Shown: positions 8,601 to 19,200, counted from the first letter of the stretch. The stretch: 43,337 nucleotides of DNA from Oscillospiraceae bacterium (GCA_009777515.1 WRLR01000025.1:1-43337); one strand, 5' to 3'. Numbers and translations: made by a program. Notes: generated by a model from the letters alone, not told the origin.

Positions 8601-11600
8601 CAACGCCATGACGACCATCCCGGAAAGGTCCAGCCCCTCGCCCAAATAATAGTTCAGTTTTGCCGGCAGCGTCGTCACCTCGATGCCCACCAGCGCCGCC
8701 GCGTCGACCACCATGACGGCGAAGCTGTCCGTCCGGGTCACGCCGTCCGCCGTGTAGCTGACAACGACATCCACGGCGCCCACTGTATCCAATACGTCAA
8801 ATTCTGCAGGGACGGTATCGCAGTCGTCCGTCACATCCTGTACATAGCCGCCGCTGAACGTCGCCATCACGACCATCCCCGCAAGTTCCAGCAACTCGTC
8901 CACAAGGTAGCCCGTCTTGTACGGTTGGCGCACCACCTCTATCTTCTCCAGCACGAGCGGCTCGCCGTCCACATCGACCGTGAAGCCCGTGGTCTTGGTC
9001 ACGCCTCTCTCGGTATATAGCACCATCACGGTATGCGCGCCACTCGCGCGGAATGCCTCCCCGCGCGCCGGCGCCGTCACAGTCATCGCCGTAACGTCCC
9101 TCTTGCTCCCGTCGTTGTATTCCGCCATCACGACCATGCCGCCCAAATCAAGTCTCTCGCCCACGACATAAGCGGTCTTCAGCGGCGCCGGGTTCAAATA
9201 AATGCGCGTCAGCGCGGGCGCCGCGCCCCCGCCCGGGTTTCCGTTGATCCACACCGTCGATGTCATGGCGTTCCCGACGTCGGTATATGTGAAGTAGCCC
9301 GGCTTCGTGGTGGGCTCGACGTAATCGTCAGGGCCAAAAAACAGTTCCTTATACCCCTCTTCGGGATGATCCAGTTCCATTTTGATATAGTCGGCGGCGT
9401 TCGTGGTATAGGCCCCGTCGATGGTAATTACGGCCTCGTTGCCCGTATATATACCGATATCCTTGCCTTCAATCCTGTAGTCGCCCAATATATCGATGGT
9501 CGATCCGCTACTGGCATTGATGCCGGGCCGCCATTCATCATAACCAGCGTCATGCACCTCCACGCCGCCGACGGCGACGCGCGCATCGACAAACGTATAT
9601 ATCGCACCCGCGCCTTGCGCCGCCCGCACAGTCCCGCCGACCTTGACGGCGGCTTCGTAGCTGGCGTCAATGGCGTATTCGTACCTATAACCTTCGCCTT
9701 CCTCCTCGTCATATGAGGCCTTTTTGTATACCAATTCGCCGCTAATGTTTATAATGCCGCCGTATGTGGCAACTACAGGGCCGATCACGTCCCCCGCGAC
9801 GGTCACGCTCGCGCCGCTCCCCACGTCCCAATCGTTGAAGCAGTACACATATCCCCGGACATCGCCGCCCACTTCGACCGCTGCGCTTTTGCCATCTTCC
9901 CGTACGTTCGCTTGTATCGCAGTTTCATATGAAAGATTCGTCAAGTCGCCTAAAACCGTGAGCTTGCTGTCGTACGCTTCGGCGTTCACTTCGGCGCAAA
10001 AGTTGTGCGCCTCTATGCTGGTGACGGTGACTTCGCCCCCGCCCATGATGAGTACCCCGCTCCCGGCGCCCCTTATGTCGAACGCGCCGCTGCTACCGCT
10101 GACGCCATCGCCCAAGAGGAATATGTCGCCCTCAAATACGTAAAGGGCGATATAGTCTTCAGTATCTATCAGCAGGTTGTAGCCGTCCAAGTCGAGTGTC
10201 ACGCTCCTGTTTATCACTTCCACTGTTTCGCCTTGCTCAATGTCCTTTAACAGGCGTATCGTCTCCGCGCCCCCGTCGCCGACGGCGTCTATAGCCGCCA
10301 GCAACTCAGTATAGCGCGCGCCCGTGCTTACAATCATACAGACATAGTCTTCAGGATCAGGAGCAGCTTTAACGACATTTATCCTAAAGTCCTTTGTGAA
10401 TGGCACGCCGGGCCTCACGCCGTCCTCGATCCGCGCGGTGACGACCACCTCGCCGATGGCGGTGGTGTTCAGCACATATCCGCCGCCCGCGCCACCGCTA
10501 CCGCCCCCGCTCCCGCCGCTGATGGTCGCGCCCGTACCGCCGGCGCTCTTTACGCTCCAAATGATGTCTTTATAATGCGCGTCGCCAGGCGCGACGACAC
10601 CGTCCAGCTCCGTCGCGACTCCGCGGAACACAGTCTCCGGTATGCCCGTTATATCGGTTACGGGTATAAAGATACCATGGATAAATATATGGCAATCGCC
10701 GATTGAGAATTCATGTAAACCCGGTTTGCTCGATACCGGTACGCTTATTTCGGATAGCGGGTAGTAATCGAGCCACGCGGAGGATCCCAACCTGACGCCC
10801 ATTTCCCTCCCCGGCGCCTTGTCCGGGCTGTCATAAATAGTCCCGTTGATTATCAATGTCCCGCCATTGCGCCAATAAGGGGGGCCATCTTCGTCATAAT
10901 ACGATGTAAAATCTATAATCTCGTTGCGCCTGCCTGTTGACTTTGGCCCTATGAAAAAATCCCCGTTTATAATCATCTCCGCGCTGGCGGATAGCATTTG
11001 CAAATACCACGAAGACGCAAAGACGTCGCCGTTGACGGTAAGCTTCGCGCCTTCATGAAAATGAACGTACACTGTGGTAAAATCGTCGTTTAACGTGACA
11101 GAGCTGTTTTCTATATGGCATTGGTTGTCTGAGGTATCATACGTATAGGTATAGAACCATGAGTCCCCGGAAATACTGCGCGAATAACCTATTGAAGTCA
11201 GGGTGCAATCGCTGTTGTAAGCATTAATCATCGGGGCGATAAATCCACCCGTGACGCCGGCGTTGATATAGTCCACGCTACTGTTTTCGACTTCAATCCC
11301 ATTTTCGCAGTTCAGCTTGTAACCGTTTAAGTCAAATGTTATCCGCTTGTTCATTATCGATAATAAATAATTGCCGAGAGGCGCCAGGGCAGGATTCGAT
11401 GTCCGTCGATCATGTATGAGTACCTTGTCCCACGATCGGTCGTATACGTCCGTAAGCAGCTTGATCGCAGTTTGCTCGCCGTCCGGCGCGGCCTTGATCG
11501 CCGCGCGGATGGACGGGTAGCCGACATTGCCTATCTCGCAAACGTTCTTAACTTCAATCGTGAAATCCTGCGTATATGGCCGCCCATCTGTCCTGCCGCC

Positions 11601-14600
11601 TTCGACGGTCGCCGTGACGACGACCGTGCCAGCCGCGAAGGTGTCCAACAGGTTGCCGGCGCTGATCTTCGCGCCCGTCGCCCCGGCGCTCTTTATGCTC
11701 CAGACTATATGGTTGTTCGTGGCGTTGGCGGGCAACACCGACGCGTTGAGCTCGAGGGGTCGCCCCGCACGGTGCTGGGCGCCTACACCGAACGCAGTGT
11801 ATGGTACATTTCCGGGGAGCGAGTCCCCCGCGAATATCGAGCTTGGCACGCCAGCGACGGCCATTGTTTCGACAAAGTACGGCGTCACTGCGATATTGAA
11901 ATCCTGCGCGAAATCCGTGCCGGGACCCGCGCCGTTGGTAATCGTCGCCGTGACGACGACTTCGCCCGGCGACGAGGAGTAGAGTATGTTGTCGACGATA
12001 TATGCACCGGTCGCACCCGCGTCCTTCACGCTCCATACAATGCGCTTCGAGGAGGCGTCGCCCGGAGCTACGGCGGCTGTCAACACCAGCGGATCGCCCG
12101 CGCGGGCCTGCGCAGGCGCTCCGACGACGCCCGTAACCGCTACGGCGTCCCTCACCCACACGGCGCTCCCCGCCGTACCATATTCGACATAGCCCGGCTT
12201 AGCGGACACCAGGTTCGCTTCATCTTCGCCAATAAGCGTAATTCCTGCGATCACGGCGACATAGTCCCCGCCGGCCAGCAAACGACCGTCTACCGTCGCC
12301 CTGCTCTCGTGCAGCCAAAAACCGGACCCGGTAGTGATCAAGCTGCCGTTGATGACGATGTCCACATTGCCGACGCCGCCGACGGTTTGCTTGTAGCCGG
12401 GTATACTATCCGCGACGATGTCGCCGTTTACCGTCAAGCTTGCCGCCTGGGCGTCGCCGTACCCACCGTTGACTGATACACCGGAGTAGTCGTACTCCAG
12501 CGTAATATCGCCGTTTACGGTCACATCGCTCTCGGCAATGCCTAAGCCGCCCGTCAAGGGCCCAATCACGCCCCGGCTTTCATAGAAGTATGCCATATAA
12601 TATATTTCAAAGCGGCCTTCGCCTATATAATCGAGGCTGCCGTTGCGGACTTCGACGCCCGTCCCGAAAATCAGGTTCTTGCCATTTAAGTCGAAAGTGA
12701 TGTCCTTGTTGATAATCCTGAGTTTTAGCGACCACCAGGCATAATCGTTGTGGGTGATATCTTCCGCAAGCCGGATGACCGTGTGGGCGTTCTCGGGCGC
12801 GTCGGCTATGGCGTCCAACAGGCTGGTGTAGCCTTTCAGTCCGATATGACAGACGAACACAGGCAACTCTTCATGATATAAAACTTCCCTTTTTACCCAT
12901 ACGACGCCTGCGGAACCGTCCGACGGGCCGTATGAATAATAACCGTTCTTTGAGGTGTACGCCAACCTGCTCGCGGCGCTTCCGTCCTTTGCCTCCGGGT
13001 ACACCATGATGTATGTCGCGGCGTCGGTGAGGTAATTTCCGTCAATCGTCGCTTCGGCATTGTTGACATACAGGCCGGTATCTTTGCCATACGCCGCGTA
13101 ATCCCCGATTACATGCAACCACGCGCGATCTTCCGCGAGCGCACCGTATGGGCCGCTGCCGGCGGCGTATACAAAGCCCGCCGTCACGGACGTGCCAACT
13201 CCGGCCACGCGTACGGCGGCGCCGCCGTCGCCCAGCGCCGCAGCCCTGCCGCCGACTATGACGGTCGCGCCCGCTTCCGCGAACACGCCATAACAGTCGG
13301 CGGCCGGCGCTCCGCCCCCCGCGTTCTGTCCGGTCGCCGTCGCGTCGCCCGTGACGAACAGCCGGCTCGTGGAGCCGCTGGCGTACGCGCCGTAAACGGC
13401 GCCGGTCGCATTGCTCACCGTTACGTCGCAGCCGTCGACGTACACGCCGCACACATCGCCGTAGACGTTGAACGCCCCGGCGTTTAGTAAGTACACATTC
13501 CCGTCGTCTTTTATGTCGAGCGCTATGGAATCGGGGTTCGCACGCGTGTCTATGACAAGCTCGAAGCCGTTCAAGTCGAATGTGATGCTCCTGTTGCTCA
13601 CAACTAAAGCTTCGTATGAAACAGCGTCTCTCGTCAGCGCGATTGTCTTGGATTCCCCGTCGCCTATCGTCCTCTCGGCGTCGGATAGCGTTTCGTACTC
13701 CTCGGCGCCGATTACAAATGTTGCGGTGGGCGTGGGATTCTTTTTCACCGTGATCGGGATAGTCACAGTCCTCTCTTCGGCGCCTTTAGTCAACGTGGCG
13801 GTCAGCTCGACATCCGCGTCCGCTTCGTTAAAGAACGGCCGCGTCACCTTCCCGTCGGCGCTTACGGCGTCCTCTTTGTCCGATTGCCAATTTATTTTCG
13901 AACCGTTGCCGCCTTTCGCCGGCAGCCGCAAATCGGACGTCACGGCCGCTTGGGACTGGTTGTAGCCTTTGATTGTGTTCCACGTCAAGTTGGCGGCGTC
14001 GGCCGCGATGTTCGCGGCATCGTTCGCACCGGATGGATTGATGACGATGCATAAATTAGTGGTTACGGTAATACCGGCTTGCGCTTTCGCTTCGACCTTC
14101 ATATTGTATACGCCGGCTTCCGTCGGTATGCCTTCAAAAACGCTGACATATGGATTGTCATATACGCCGCTCGTGCGCCTCGTCCTCAAGCCGGGCGGGA
14201 TATTGGACACGTCGGCGGAGTAGGGAGGCGTTCCGCGATCGACAATGAATGAACCGTAGTATGGTTGACCGACCACGCCCACAGGTAAGTCGGCGTTCTG
14301 AATACGCGTTTGGTAGAAGCCTTTGATCACGGGGAGTTCGAGTTCAAACGAAGTTGTTGCTCCGGCGTTGTTCTCAGCTTTGACAGTGAAGCTATATACC
14401 CCAGCCGAAGGCGGAGAACTGCCGAATATACTATCTGGCGTATAAATTACGCCGCTCGCGGGGTCTATGTTCATGTCGCCGGGCAGCCCCTGAGCCGACC
14501 AGGCGACGGGCGCTACCCCGACGTCCATGTTTACGTGCGCGCTGTATGTGTTATACTCCATGGCGTCCGGCAGGGAGACGCCCTTATTTACACCGCCCAC

Positions 14601-17600
14601 ATTGGACTCGCCCCCGATGTCGGCGCCCCTTTTCACCCATACGACGCCGTGCTGCTCGTAAACTTCTTCGTCGAAATAAGCCAGATAACCTTCCTTATGT
14701 AGCTCGCCATGCGCCCCCGCCGTAGTGACAATGCCGTCATTCCATTGCTTGAAAGATAGAAAAATACGAGCCATGCCGATACAGTCGGATATCGTGCCGT
14801 CCACCGTGACCGTTCCGCCTGTGCTGTTAGCGGGGCCCCATGGATTCCAATATGTTTGGGCGCCGTAATAACAATCTTTTATATTATTAACCGTGATATT
14901 CGCGCTATCGGTGACATATACCCCGCTGCCGCTCTTATATCCGGTCGCGAGATACTCGGCTTTTTGAATGATCGAAGCCGTGCCGCCGACGGCGATATTG
15001 CTGCCCACCCCCGTCGCGTAAGCGCCCGCGAAAGCGATCTTCACGCCGGTACCGTCCGCTACGACGTCGCCCGTGATTTCCGCAACGCCTCCGTCTCTGG
15101 CTTGTACGCCGTTCTTGCTTCGCGTGCCAAACCCTTCCACATGTATAGCGGAAACGTTCCCGCCCACTGTGACCCTGCTGCCGGCGCCCTCAACATATGC
15201 GCCGTCGTTGATACCCGTCACGTCGCCTTCCACGCGGGTCACGCCGCCGGCCGCAGCGCAAGCGCCGATGTTGTTGGACGATATGGCGTCGCCTTTGACC
15301 GTGGTCCGGCTGCCTGCGCCATACGCAGACGCGCCGTATTCCACGCCTTCAGCATTCAACGAGACACTAACCGAGCCGCCGCCGATAGCCTGGGCGCCGT
15401 AGCTGCCGGGTCCGTTGCCTATAGCGCTGCCCTCGCTGATACTGACGCTGCTGGCGTTGCCCCCGAGCCCGCCAAACTCGTACGGCGCCACGCCCGAAGC
15501 CAACGCGCCGAAAATGAAGCCTTGCGCGCCGGATTTTACCGTGACTTTGGCGCCCCCAAAAGCCGCTGCGCCGACACTGCCCGCGCTTACGCCAACAGCC
15601 AGGCCACTTACTGTCACGCTGCTGCCGCGGCTGTCGGCCGAAGCGCCAAAGCTGCCCCCGACCGCGTTCAAGCCTACCGAGACAGAGCCTCCACTCCTGG
15701 CTGCGGCCCCTTCCTCGCCGCTCGGCGCAGTGGCGCTCCCGCCTACCGTTACCTTGCCTTTGTCTGCGGCATACGCGCCAAAGCAGAAGAAGCCGTCGCC
15801 AATCGCGTCGCCTGATACTAACACGGTGGACCCCTCGCCGGAGGCCGCCGCGCCGGCGCCGCCGCTGCTGCTGCCGGTCGCCGAACCTTTTATGTTCACC
15901 GTAGCGCCGCTGTTCGCCAGCGCGCCGAAGTCGTCGCCCTGGGCATTGCCGTTCACCGTCGCCTTGGCATTGTCTTTGGCAAACGCGCCGATGCCCCCCT
16001 GCTTCTCCGACTTCGCGTCGCCTTCCACGGTCGCCGTGCTGCCGGCGCCTTCCGCGTATACGCCAAAGTCGTCGCCGGTGGCGTCTTTTTTAACCGTGAT
16101 CGTGCTGCCGCCGGTAACCATCGCGCCGATGCTGCCCCTGCCGTTCCCCACCCCTACGAGGTTTTCGGCGCCGATTGCGTATGTTATTTCCGCTCTGGAT
16201 TTATTGACCAGCACGGCGCCGCCTTCCAGCCCGGTAGCCCGGATTTCGCCGGCGCCTATCGCGGTGAGCGCTGAGTTGTTCAAATACAACCCGTACGATG
16301 CGATATTGTTGCCTAAAATCAGGTTATGCCCGTCGGTGTCGACGCCCAGCTTTATATCCGAGAGTGAAAGGCCGTTGGGAAGCTCCGCGTCCTTGAGCAG
16401 CTTCATATAGTACTCCGCCTGCTGGTTCCCGCCGGTTCCGCCGGCCTCGCCGCTCCCGCCGCTCCCGCTGCTCCCGCCGGATCCGCCCGGCTTGCTTACC
16501 AAATGATTGGAACGCTGTTTGTACATCTCCTGTACGGCTTTATCGATGTCGGTATACTTCCCCAAAAAGGCGACTTCGCAGACATATTCCTCAGCTTTGG
16601 CGGCTTCGCCTATTTGTGTCTTGGATAGGGTATAACTGGTAGAAGTTGCCGGACTGTTAGCCAACGAATCTGCTTGTGTACGCACCCATAGATAATCGTT
16701 GAAGTTACTGCCAAATTTATCGATCAAAGTGTTAACATAATAATCTGTTATATAGTAGTTAGTGAGCATTTGATCAAAATTCCACTCGGTTTGAAAATCG
16801 CGCACATGCCAATAAAACCCTGGGGTGTTGGTGGCGGGTATGGAATAGTTACGGATCAATACAGGGTCGAAGACATCATAGCCCAAACTACTTATCGGAT
16901 TACCACCGTTATAATCGATTAAATCGCCATATGTGATGCGGAGGTGGTGTTGTTCCGGCAATCCGCTGGTTTCCATCGCGCCGTCTACGATGATTATGCC
17001 GTTTTGGTTAGCCACCGCAGCGCCGTTTGCCCCCGTCACTTTAGCGTTACCGCCAACCCTTATGATGGGTCGATCGGCTGCAAGAACGCCGCCTATTCCG
17101 GCTTCGGCGCGACCATTGCCCATATATGTCGCGTTGACGGTCGACCACCAGCCTTGCTCCACCGCCGACGCGCCCGCCAGCGTGCCGACAGCGTCGTTTG
17201 TGACGGTGATCTGGCCGCCTTTTTCCGCGCGCGCTCCGATACCGTCGTCTCCGGTCGCTATGGCGTCGCGGCCGACGGATATCTTCGCCCCTTTGCCGAT
17301 TTCGTAGTTATAATGCTGCATGCCGCCCGTCGGCCATTCGGGCTCGATCCGAAACAGCGGTTCGTTACCGCCGTTCACGTACGCGCCGAAGTCATTGCCT
17401 TTGGCGTCGCCGAACACCTTGATCTCCCCGCCGGCTTCCGCCCAGGCGCCGGCTTCGCTCTCGCCGACTGCGTCGCCGCCGCGCTCGAATGAACCAACGG
17501 TGATCGTACCCTTGCTCTCGACCCGCGCGCCGCTCTTCGAACCTTTTGCGTTTTGCAAGACCGTAATACTGGCGTTCTCGCCTTCTTCGCCGATATAGGC

Positions 17601-19058
17601 GCCGTTGCCGTCCGCAGCCGTGGCGTTCGTCACGGTGGCCTGGCCGCCGTTGCGCGCCTCCACGCCGGCTGTCGAACCCATGCAGTTGAACTCGCCCTTG
17701 CCCTCGACATAGATATGGCTGTCGTCGGATACTGTGAGCGCGGGCCCGGACCCTGTATCAATGTCAAGCTTCCGCCCGTTCAGGTCGATCGTGAACTTCC
17801 GCCCGTCCGAAAGAACCAGCGTGTCATTATAGGCGGCGTTGCGCAGCAGCTTGATCGTCTCGCCCGTCTGCACCGCGCTAAACGCGGCGCCGAACGAGTC
17901 GTAGCGCTGATCGCCGATAGCGCAGACACCCGACTCTTTATGTACGAGGGTGAAGCTGTGCGCCAGCGCGCCCCCGTCGAAATAATACCAGTCATAGCCT
18001 TCGTACAAGCCCGTGTATATATCCGGCGGCTTTTCCCTCGGTTCGTAGGATTCGTAAGTTTCAATCGGCGTACCGAGCGCGCTCTGCGCGCCTGTGGTTA
18101 TAAAGCTGTTCGGCGCATTCAATTTGTTGCCCACGACAACGACGCCGCCCAGGTTATATACGCCCGTATAGGAACCGTCCAGTGTGTCTGTGATGTCGAC
18201 CCATGTATAATCCGTTAGCGCGCGCTGCACATTTTCCGGCGTCAGCGCTTCCTCCGCGCGGACGCCAAAAAAGCCGCTGGCGAACATCGCCGTGACGCGG
18301 GCGCCGTCCCGCGCCCATATGCCGCCGCCCCCGCCGCCTTCGCCCCCGCGGGCCTGCCTGATGCCGACCGTAGTGCCCGCCCCCGAAGCGATGACGCTCC
18401 AGTCCTCGGCGTTCGCGTAGCCCGTCACATCCACCCTGGCGCCGCTTTCCGCTCGCAAGCCCGTTCTGGCGCCTGTGTTGACCACGCCGTCCAGGTAGAC
18501 CGCCGAACCCGCGCCATGCGCGTATATCCCGTCCTCCCTCGCGGACACGTTGCTTTGCACATCCCCGCCGCCGGGTTCGAACGGGCGGAGCCGGACGCTG
18601 ATCACGCCGCCGCTGCGGGCGTAAAGGCCGGTGTTACCCATGATCTGCATGGACGTATCGCCGACAAAGAGCAGCCCTCCGCCGTTTTCCGCGTATATCC
18701 CGTAGTCGTTTGTAAAATTGCTATTGCCTAAATTCAACTTATATGGGCCGCAGTCCACGGTGACGGTCTTGCCGTTCACGGATACGCCGTTTGCAACAGT
18801 CACCTCCGCGAGCAGCGTAATTACGGCGCCGTCCGACGCGGTGTTGATCGCCTGCTGCAGCGTGCCGGCAAACGGCATTCCGCTAATCGCGCACACCGGC
18901 GGATCCGGCAGCCCACCCCCTGCGGCGTGCGCCTCCATGGTCGCCGCCCCTTGCAAATCCGGCAGTACCCCCGGCAGCACCGGCAGCCCCGTCGGCAGCA
19001 ACCCAGACACCATCCCCAACATCAGCAAAACAGCGACTGCCCTCTTCAATAAACGCAT
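5631..19058 (-). CDS. Giant secreted S-layer-homology surface protein, beta-helix and Ig-like modules
   Basis: 4475 residues from ATG 19058, chosen because GGGAGGG lies four bases upstream; an in-frame ATG at 19148 has no ribosome site. A Sec signal (MRLLKRAVAVLLMLGMVSG, likely cleavage after AHA) is followed by seven cassettes, near residues 56, 378, 826, 1781, 2069, 2509 and 2906. Most open with a C.I/C.V strand and an (I/V)(K/R)LL..., (F/L)DLNG(Y/K/R).L motif, then a right-handed beta-helix of short Gly/Ala/Val-Thr-Val coils. Between them are putative Ig domains (about 1500-1770, and three IVWS(V/I)K.AG.TGA modules near 2306, 2396 and 2799). Ten Big_3-type repeats (core G..LDL.GMVV.A.YSDG ... 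VSYTEGGVT) fill about 3286-4172. A Pro/Thr/Ser linker leads to about three SLH domains (4256-4450; GYPDGTF.P, (I/L)TRAE) that bind cell-wall polymer. Role inferred: surface adhesin or structural layer. Confidence 0.9.
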   Translation of the reverse strand: MRLLKRAVAVLLMLGMVSGLLPTGLPVLPGVLPDLQGAATMEAHAAGGGLPDPPVCAISGMPFAGTLQQAINTASDGAVITLLAEVTVANGVSVNGKTVTVDCGPYKLNLGNSNFTNDYGIYAENGGGLLFVGDTSMQIMGNTGLYARSGGVISVRLRPFEPGGGDVQSNVSAREDGIYAHGAGSAVYLDGVVNTGARTGLRAESGARVDVTGYANAEDWSVIASGAGTTVGIRQARGGEGGGGGGIWARDGARVTAMFASGFFGVRAEEALTPENVQRALTDYTWVDITDTLDGSYTGVYNLGGVVVVGNKLNAPNSFITTGAQSALGTPIETYESYEPREKPPDIYTGLYEGYDWYYFDGGALAHSFTLVHKESGVCAIGDQRYDSFGAAFSAVQTGETIKLLRNAAYNDTLVLSDGRKFTIDLNGRKLDIDTGSGPALTVSDDSHIYVEGKGEFNCMGSTAGVEARNGGQATVTNATAADGNGAYIGEEGENASITVLQNAKGSKSGARVESKGTITVGSFERGGDAVGESEAGAWAEAGGEIKVFGDAKGNDFGAYVNGGNEPLFRIEPEWPTGGMQHYNYEIGKGAKISVGRDAIATGDDGIGARAEKGGQITVTNDAVGTLAGASAVEQGWWSTVNATYMGNGRAEAGIGGVLAADRPIIRVGGNAKVTGANGAAVANQNGIIIVDGAMETSGLPEQHHLRITYGDLIDYNGGNPISSLGYDVFDPVLIRNYSIPATNTPGFYWHVRDFQTEWNFDQMLTNYYITDYYVNTLIDKFGSNFNDYLWVRTQADSLANSPATSTSYTLSKTQIGEAAKAEEYVCEVAFLGKYTDIDKAVQEMYKQRSNHLVSKPGGSGGSSGSGGSGEAGGTGGNQQAEYYMKLLKDAELPNGLSLSDIKLGVDTDGHNLILGNNIASYGLYLNNSALTAIGAGEIRATGLEGGAVLVNKSRAEITYAIGAENLVGVGNGRGSIGAMVTGGSTITVKKDATGDDFGVYAEGAGSTATVEGDAKSEKQGGIGAFAKDNAKATVNGNAQGDDFGALANSGATVNIKGSATGSSSGGAGAAASGEGSTVLVSGDAIGDGFFCFGAYAADKGKVTVGGSATAPSGEEGAAARSGGSVSVGLNAVGGSFGASADSRGSSVTVSGLAVGVSAGSVGAAAFGGAKVTVKSGAQGFIFGALASGVAPYEFGGLGGNASSVSISEGSAIGNGPGSYGAQAIGGGSVSVSLNAEGVEYGASAYGAGSRTTVKGDAISSNNIGACAAAGGVTRVEGDVTGINDGAYVEGAGSRVTVGGNVSAIHVEGFGTRSKNGVQARDGGVAEITGDVVADGTGVKIAFAGAYATGVGSNIAVGGTASIIQKAEYLATGYKSGSGVYVTDSANITVNNIKDCYYGAQTYWNPWGPANSTGGTVTVDGTISDCIGMARIFLSFKQWNDGIVTTAGAHGELHKEGYLAYFDEEVYEQHGVVWVKRGADIGGESNVGGVNKGVSLPDAMEYNTYSAHVNMDVGVAPVAWSAQGLPGDMNIDPASGVIYTPDSIFGSSPPSAGVYSFTVKAENNAGATTSFELELPVIKGFYQTRIQNADLPVGVVGQPYYGSFIVDRGTPPYSADVSNIPPGLRTRRTSGVYDNPYVSVFEGIPTEAGVYNMKVEAKAQAGITVTTNLCIVINPSGANDAANIAADAANLTWNTIKGYNQSQAAVTSDLRLPAKGGNGSKINWQSDKEDAVSADGKVTRPFFNEADADVELTATLTKGAEERTVTIPITVKKNPTPTATFVIGAEEYETLSDAERTIGDGESKTIALTRDAVSYEALVVSNRSITFDLNGFELVIDTRANPDSIALDIKDDGNVYLLNAGAFNVYGDVCGVYVDGCDVTVSNATGAVYGAYASGSTSRLFVTGDATATGQNAGGGAPAADCYGVFAEAGATVIVGGRAAALGDGGAAVRVAGVGTSVTAGFVYAAGSGPYGALAEDRAWLHVIGDYAAYGKDTGLYVNNAEATIDGNYLTDAATYIMVYPEAKDGSAASRLAYTSKNGYYSYGPSDGSAGVVWVKREVLYHEELPVFVCHIGLKGYTSLLDAIADAPENAHTVIRLAEDITHNDYAWWSLKLRIINKDITFDLNGKNLIFGTGVEVRNGSLDYIGEGRFEIYYMAYFYESRGVIGPLTGGLGIAESDVTVNGDITLEYDYSGVSVNGGYGDAQAASLTVNGDIVADSIPGYKQTVGGVGNVDIVINGSLITTGSGFWLHESRATVDGRLLAGGDYVAVIAGITLIGEDEANLVSAKPGYVEYGTAGSAVWVRDAVAVTGVVGAPAQARAGDPLVLTAAVAPGDASSKRIVWSVKDAGATGAYIVDNILYSSSPGEVVVTATITNGAGPGTDFAQDFNIAVTPYFVETMAVAGVPSSIFAGDSLPGNVPYTAFGVGAQHRAGRPLELNASVLPANATNNHIVWSIKSAGATGAKISAGNLLDTFAAGTVVVTATVEGGRTDGRPYTQDFTIEVKNVCEIGNVGYPSIRAAIKAAPDGEQTAIKLLTDVYDRSWDKVLIHDRRTSNPALAPLGNYLLSIMNKRITFDLNGYKLNCENGIEVENSSVDYINAGVTGGFIAPMINAYNSDCTLTSIGYSRSISGDSWFYTYTYDTSDNQCHIENSSVTLNDDFTTVYVHFHEGAKLTVNGDVFASSWYLQMLSASAEMIINGDFFIGPKSTGRRNEIIDFTSYYDEDGPPYWRNGGTLIINGTIYDSPDKAPGREMGVRLGSSAWLDYYPLSEISVPVSSKPGLHEFSIGDCHIFIHGIFIPVTDITGIPETVFRGVATELDGVVAPGDAHYKDIIWSVKSAGGTGATISGGSGGGSGGAGGGYVLNTTAIGEVVVTARIEDGVRPGVPFTKDFRINVVKAAPDPEDYVCMIVSTGARYTELLAAIDAVGDGGAETIRLLKDIEQGETVEVINRSVTLDLDGYNLLIDTEDYIALYVFEGDIFLLGDGVSGSSGAFDIRGAGSGVLIMGGGEVTVTSIEAHNFCAEVNAEAYDSKLTVLGDLTNLSYETAIQANVREDGKSAAVEVGGDVRGYVYCFNDWDVGSGASVTVAGDVIGPVVATYGGIINISGELVYKKASYDEEEGEGYRYEYAIDASYEAAVKVGGTVRAAQGAGAIYTFVDARVAVGGVEVHDAGYDEWRPGINASSGSTIDILGDYRIEGKDIGIYTGNEAVITIDGAYTTNAADYIKMELDHPEEGYKELFFGPDDYVEPTTKPGYFTYTDVGNAMTSTVWINGNPGGGAAPALTRIYLNPAPLKTAYVVGERLDLGGMVVMAEYNDGSKRDVTAMTVTAPARGEAFRASGAHTVMVLYTERGVTKTTGFTVDVDGEPLVLEKIEVVRQPYKTGYLVDELLELAGMVVMATFSGGYVQDVTDDCDTVPAEFDVLDTVGAVDVVVSYTADGVTRTDSFAVMVVDAAALVGIEVTTLPAKLNYYLGEGLDLSGMVVMALYDDGSRMVVTEFVTTSPADGDALGALGTQPVDVSYTEGGVTMTAGFDVDVVEEEITLEGIAVTAPPDKVEYVAGEALALGGMVVTARYSDGSRRELAADPTGAAGYTTAPTGGVLLGAAGPGGSGGGAGPDERLVTVSYTEGGITKTDIITVTVNTPVTLDSIAVTILPDKTVYIVGDGLDLNGLEVTASYSDGSSHVVTGYVTDPAHGAALVELGANGVGVSYTEGGVTRTAAFQVLVNEKVTLDGIAVTVYPDKTDYDVGAALDLTGMVVTGYYSDGGQRAVTGYITGPANGAALGAVGFQPIDVSYTEDGVTREALLSVTVGVDFPKVLMAIDVTTPPDKLDYIKGEALDLGGMVVTAYYDDRSTADVTAHVTTDPADGDALDVAGAAGAVGAVNVVVSYTEHVSADYAITRTADFDVEVREPGAVMLVQITIDRLPDKVAYTVGERLDLTGMDVVTALYSDGTTANVIDFVTVAPAEGDALNAAGLQVVTVSYTEGGITRADSFNVAVGAAVVLDSIAVTTYPKTEYELDNALDLGGMVVTATYSDGVKRPVEGYETVPTHGTTLNTVGYQYVDVSYTEGGVTRSTDFRISVGVSAPVRELDSIAVSVYPDKTVYVEGEPLALAGMVVTARYTDATTSNVVGYATDPPDGVVLATVGSQVILVSYTEGGITKSTTLSVTVTIASEEPPEDPDEQPTEPTPTPMPSETPTPTPSATPTPSAPPPGSTAPGGTTSGGSSQAAMPPAPTLPPTPTPAPTPTLTPAAHFDDDDIPLGFNSEHIRYLLGYDDGTVGPDRPISRAELAMILFRLLSDEGKHDELPQKFSDVNADEWYYQAVTYLASIGIVAGYPEGMFLPDAPITRAEFVTMISRFSELKPGNGVSFTDIAGHWAVGEILSVAGRGWIVGYPDGTFKPENSLTRAESVTIINRMLRRRIDRAYLPDWAPVFTDIASDYWAYADIMEASIGHKYEREPDGYELWTIKLPDLP

Positions 19059-19200
19059 AATGCCCTCCCATGCGCGACTAAAGCCTTTAGCGCCTGCGTA
19101 CACTAACCTGTATTGGAACCTATTTGCGAACTTCATAAAATTAATCATACGTAAAATTCTAATGTAGCAATTATATCATCATAATGAAATCAAATGAAAT

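Noticed and set aside
6316..18218. Many long open frames on the plus strand opposite the SLH gene
   Set aside because: They lack ribosome sites and domain patterns; they arise from the GC-rich repetitive coding of the minus strand.
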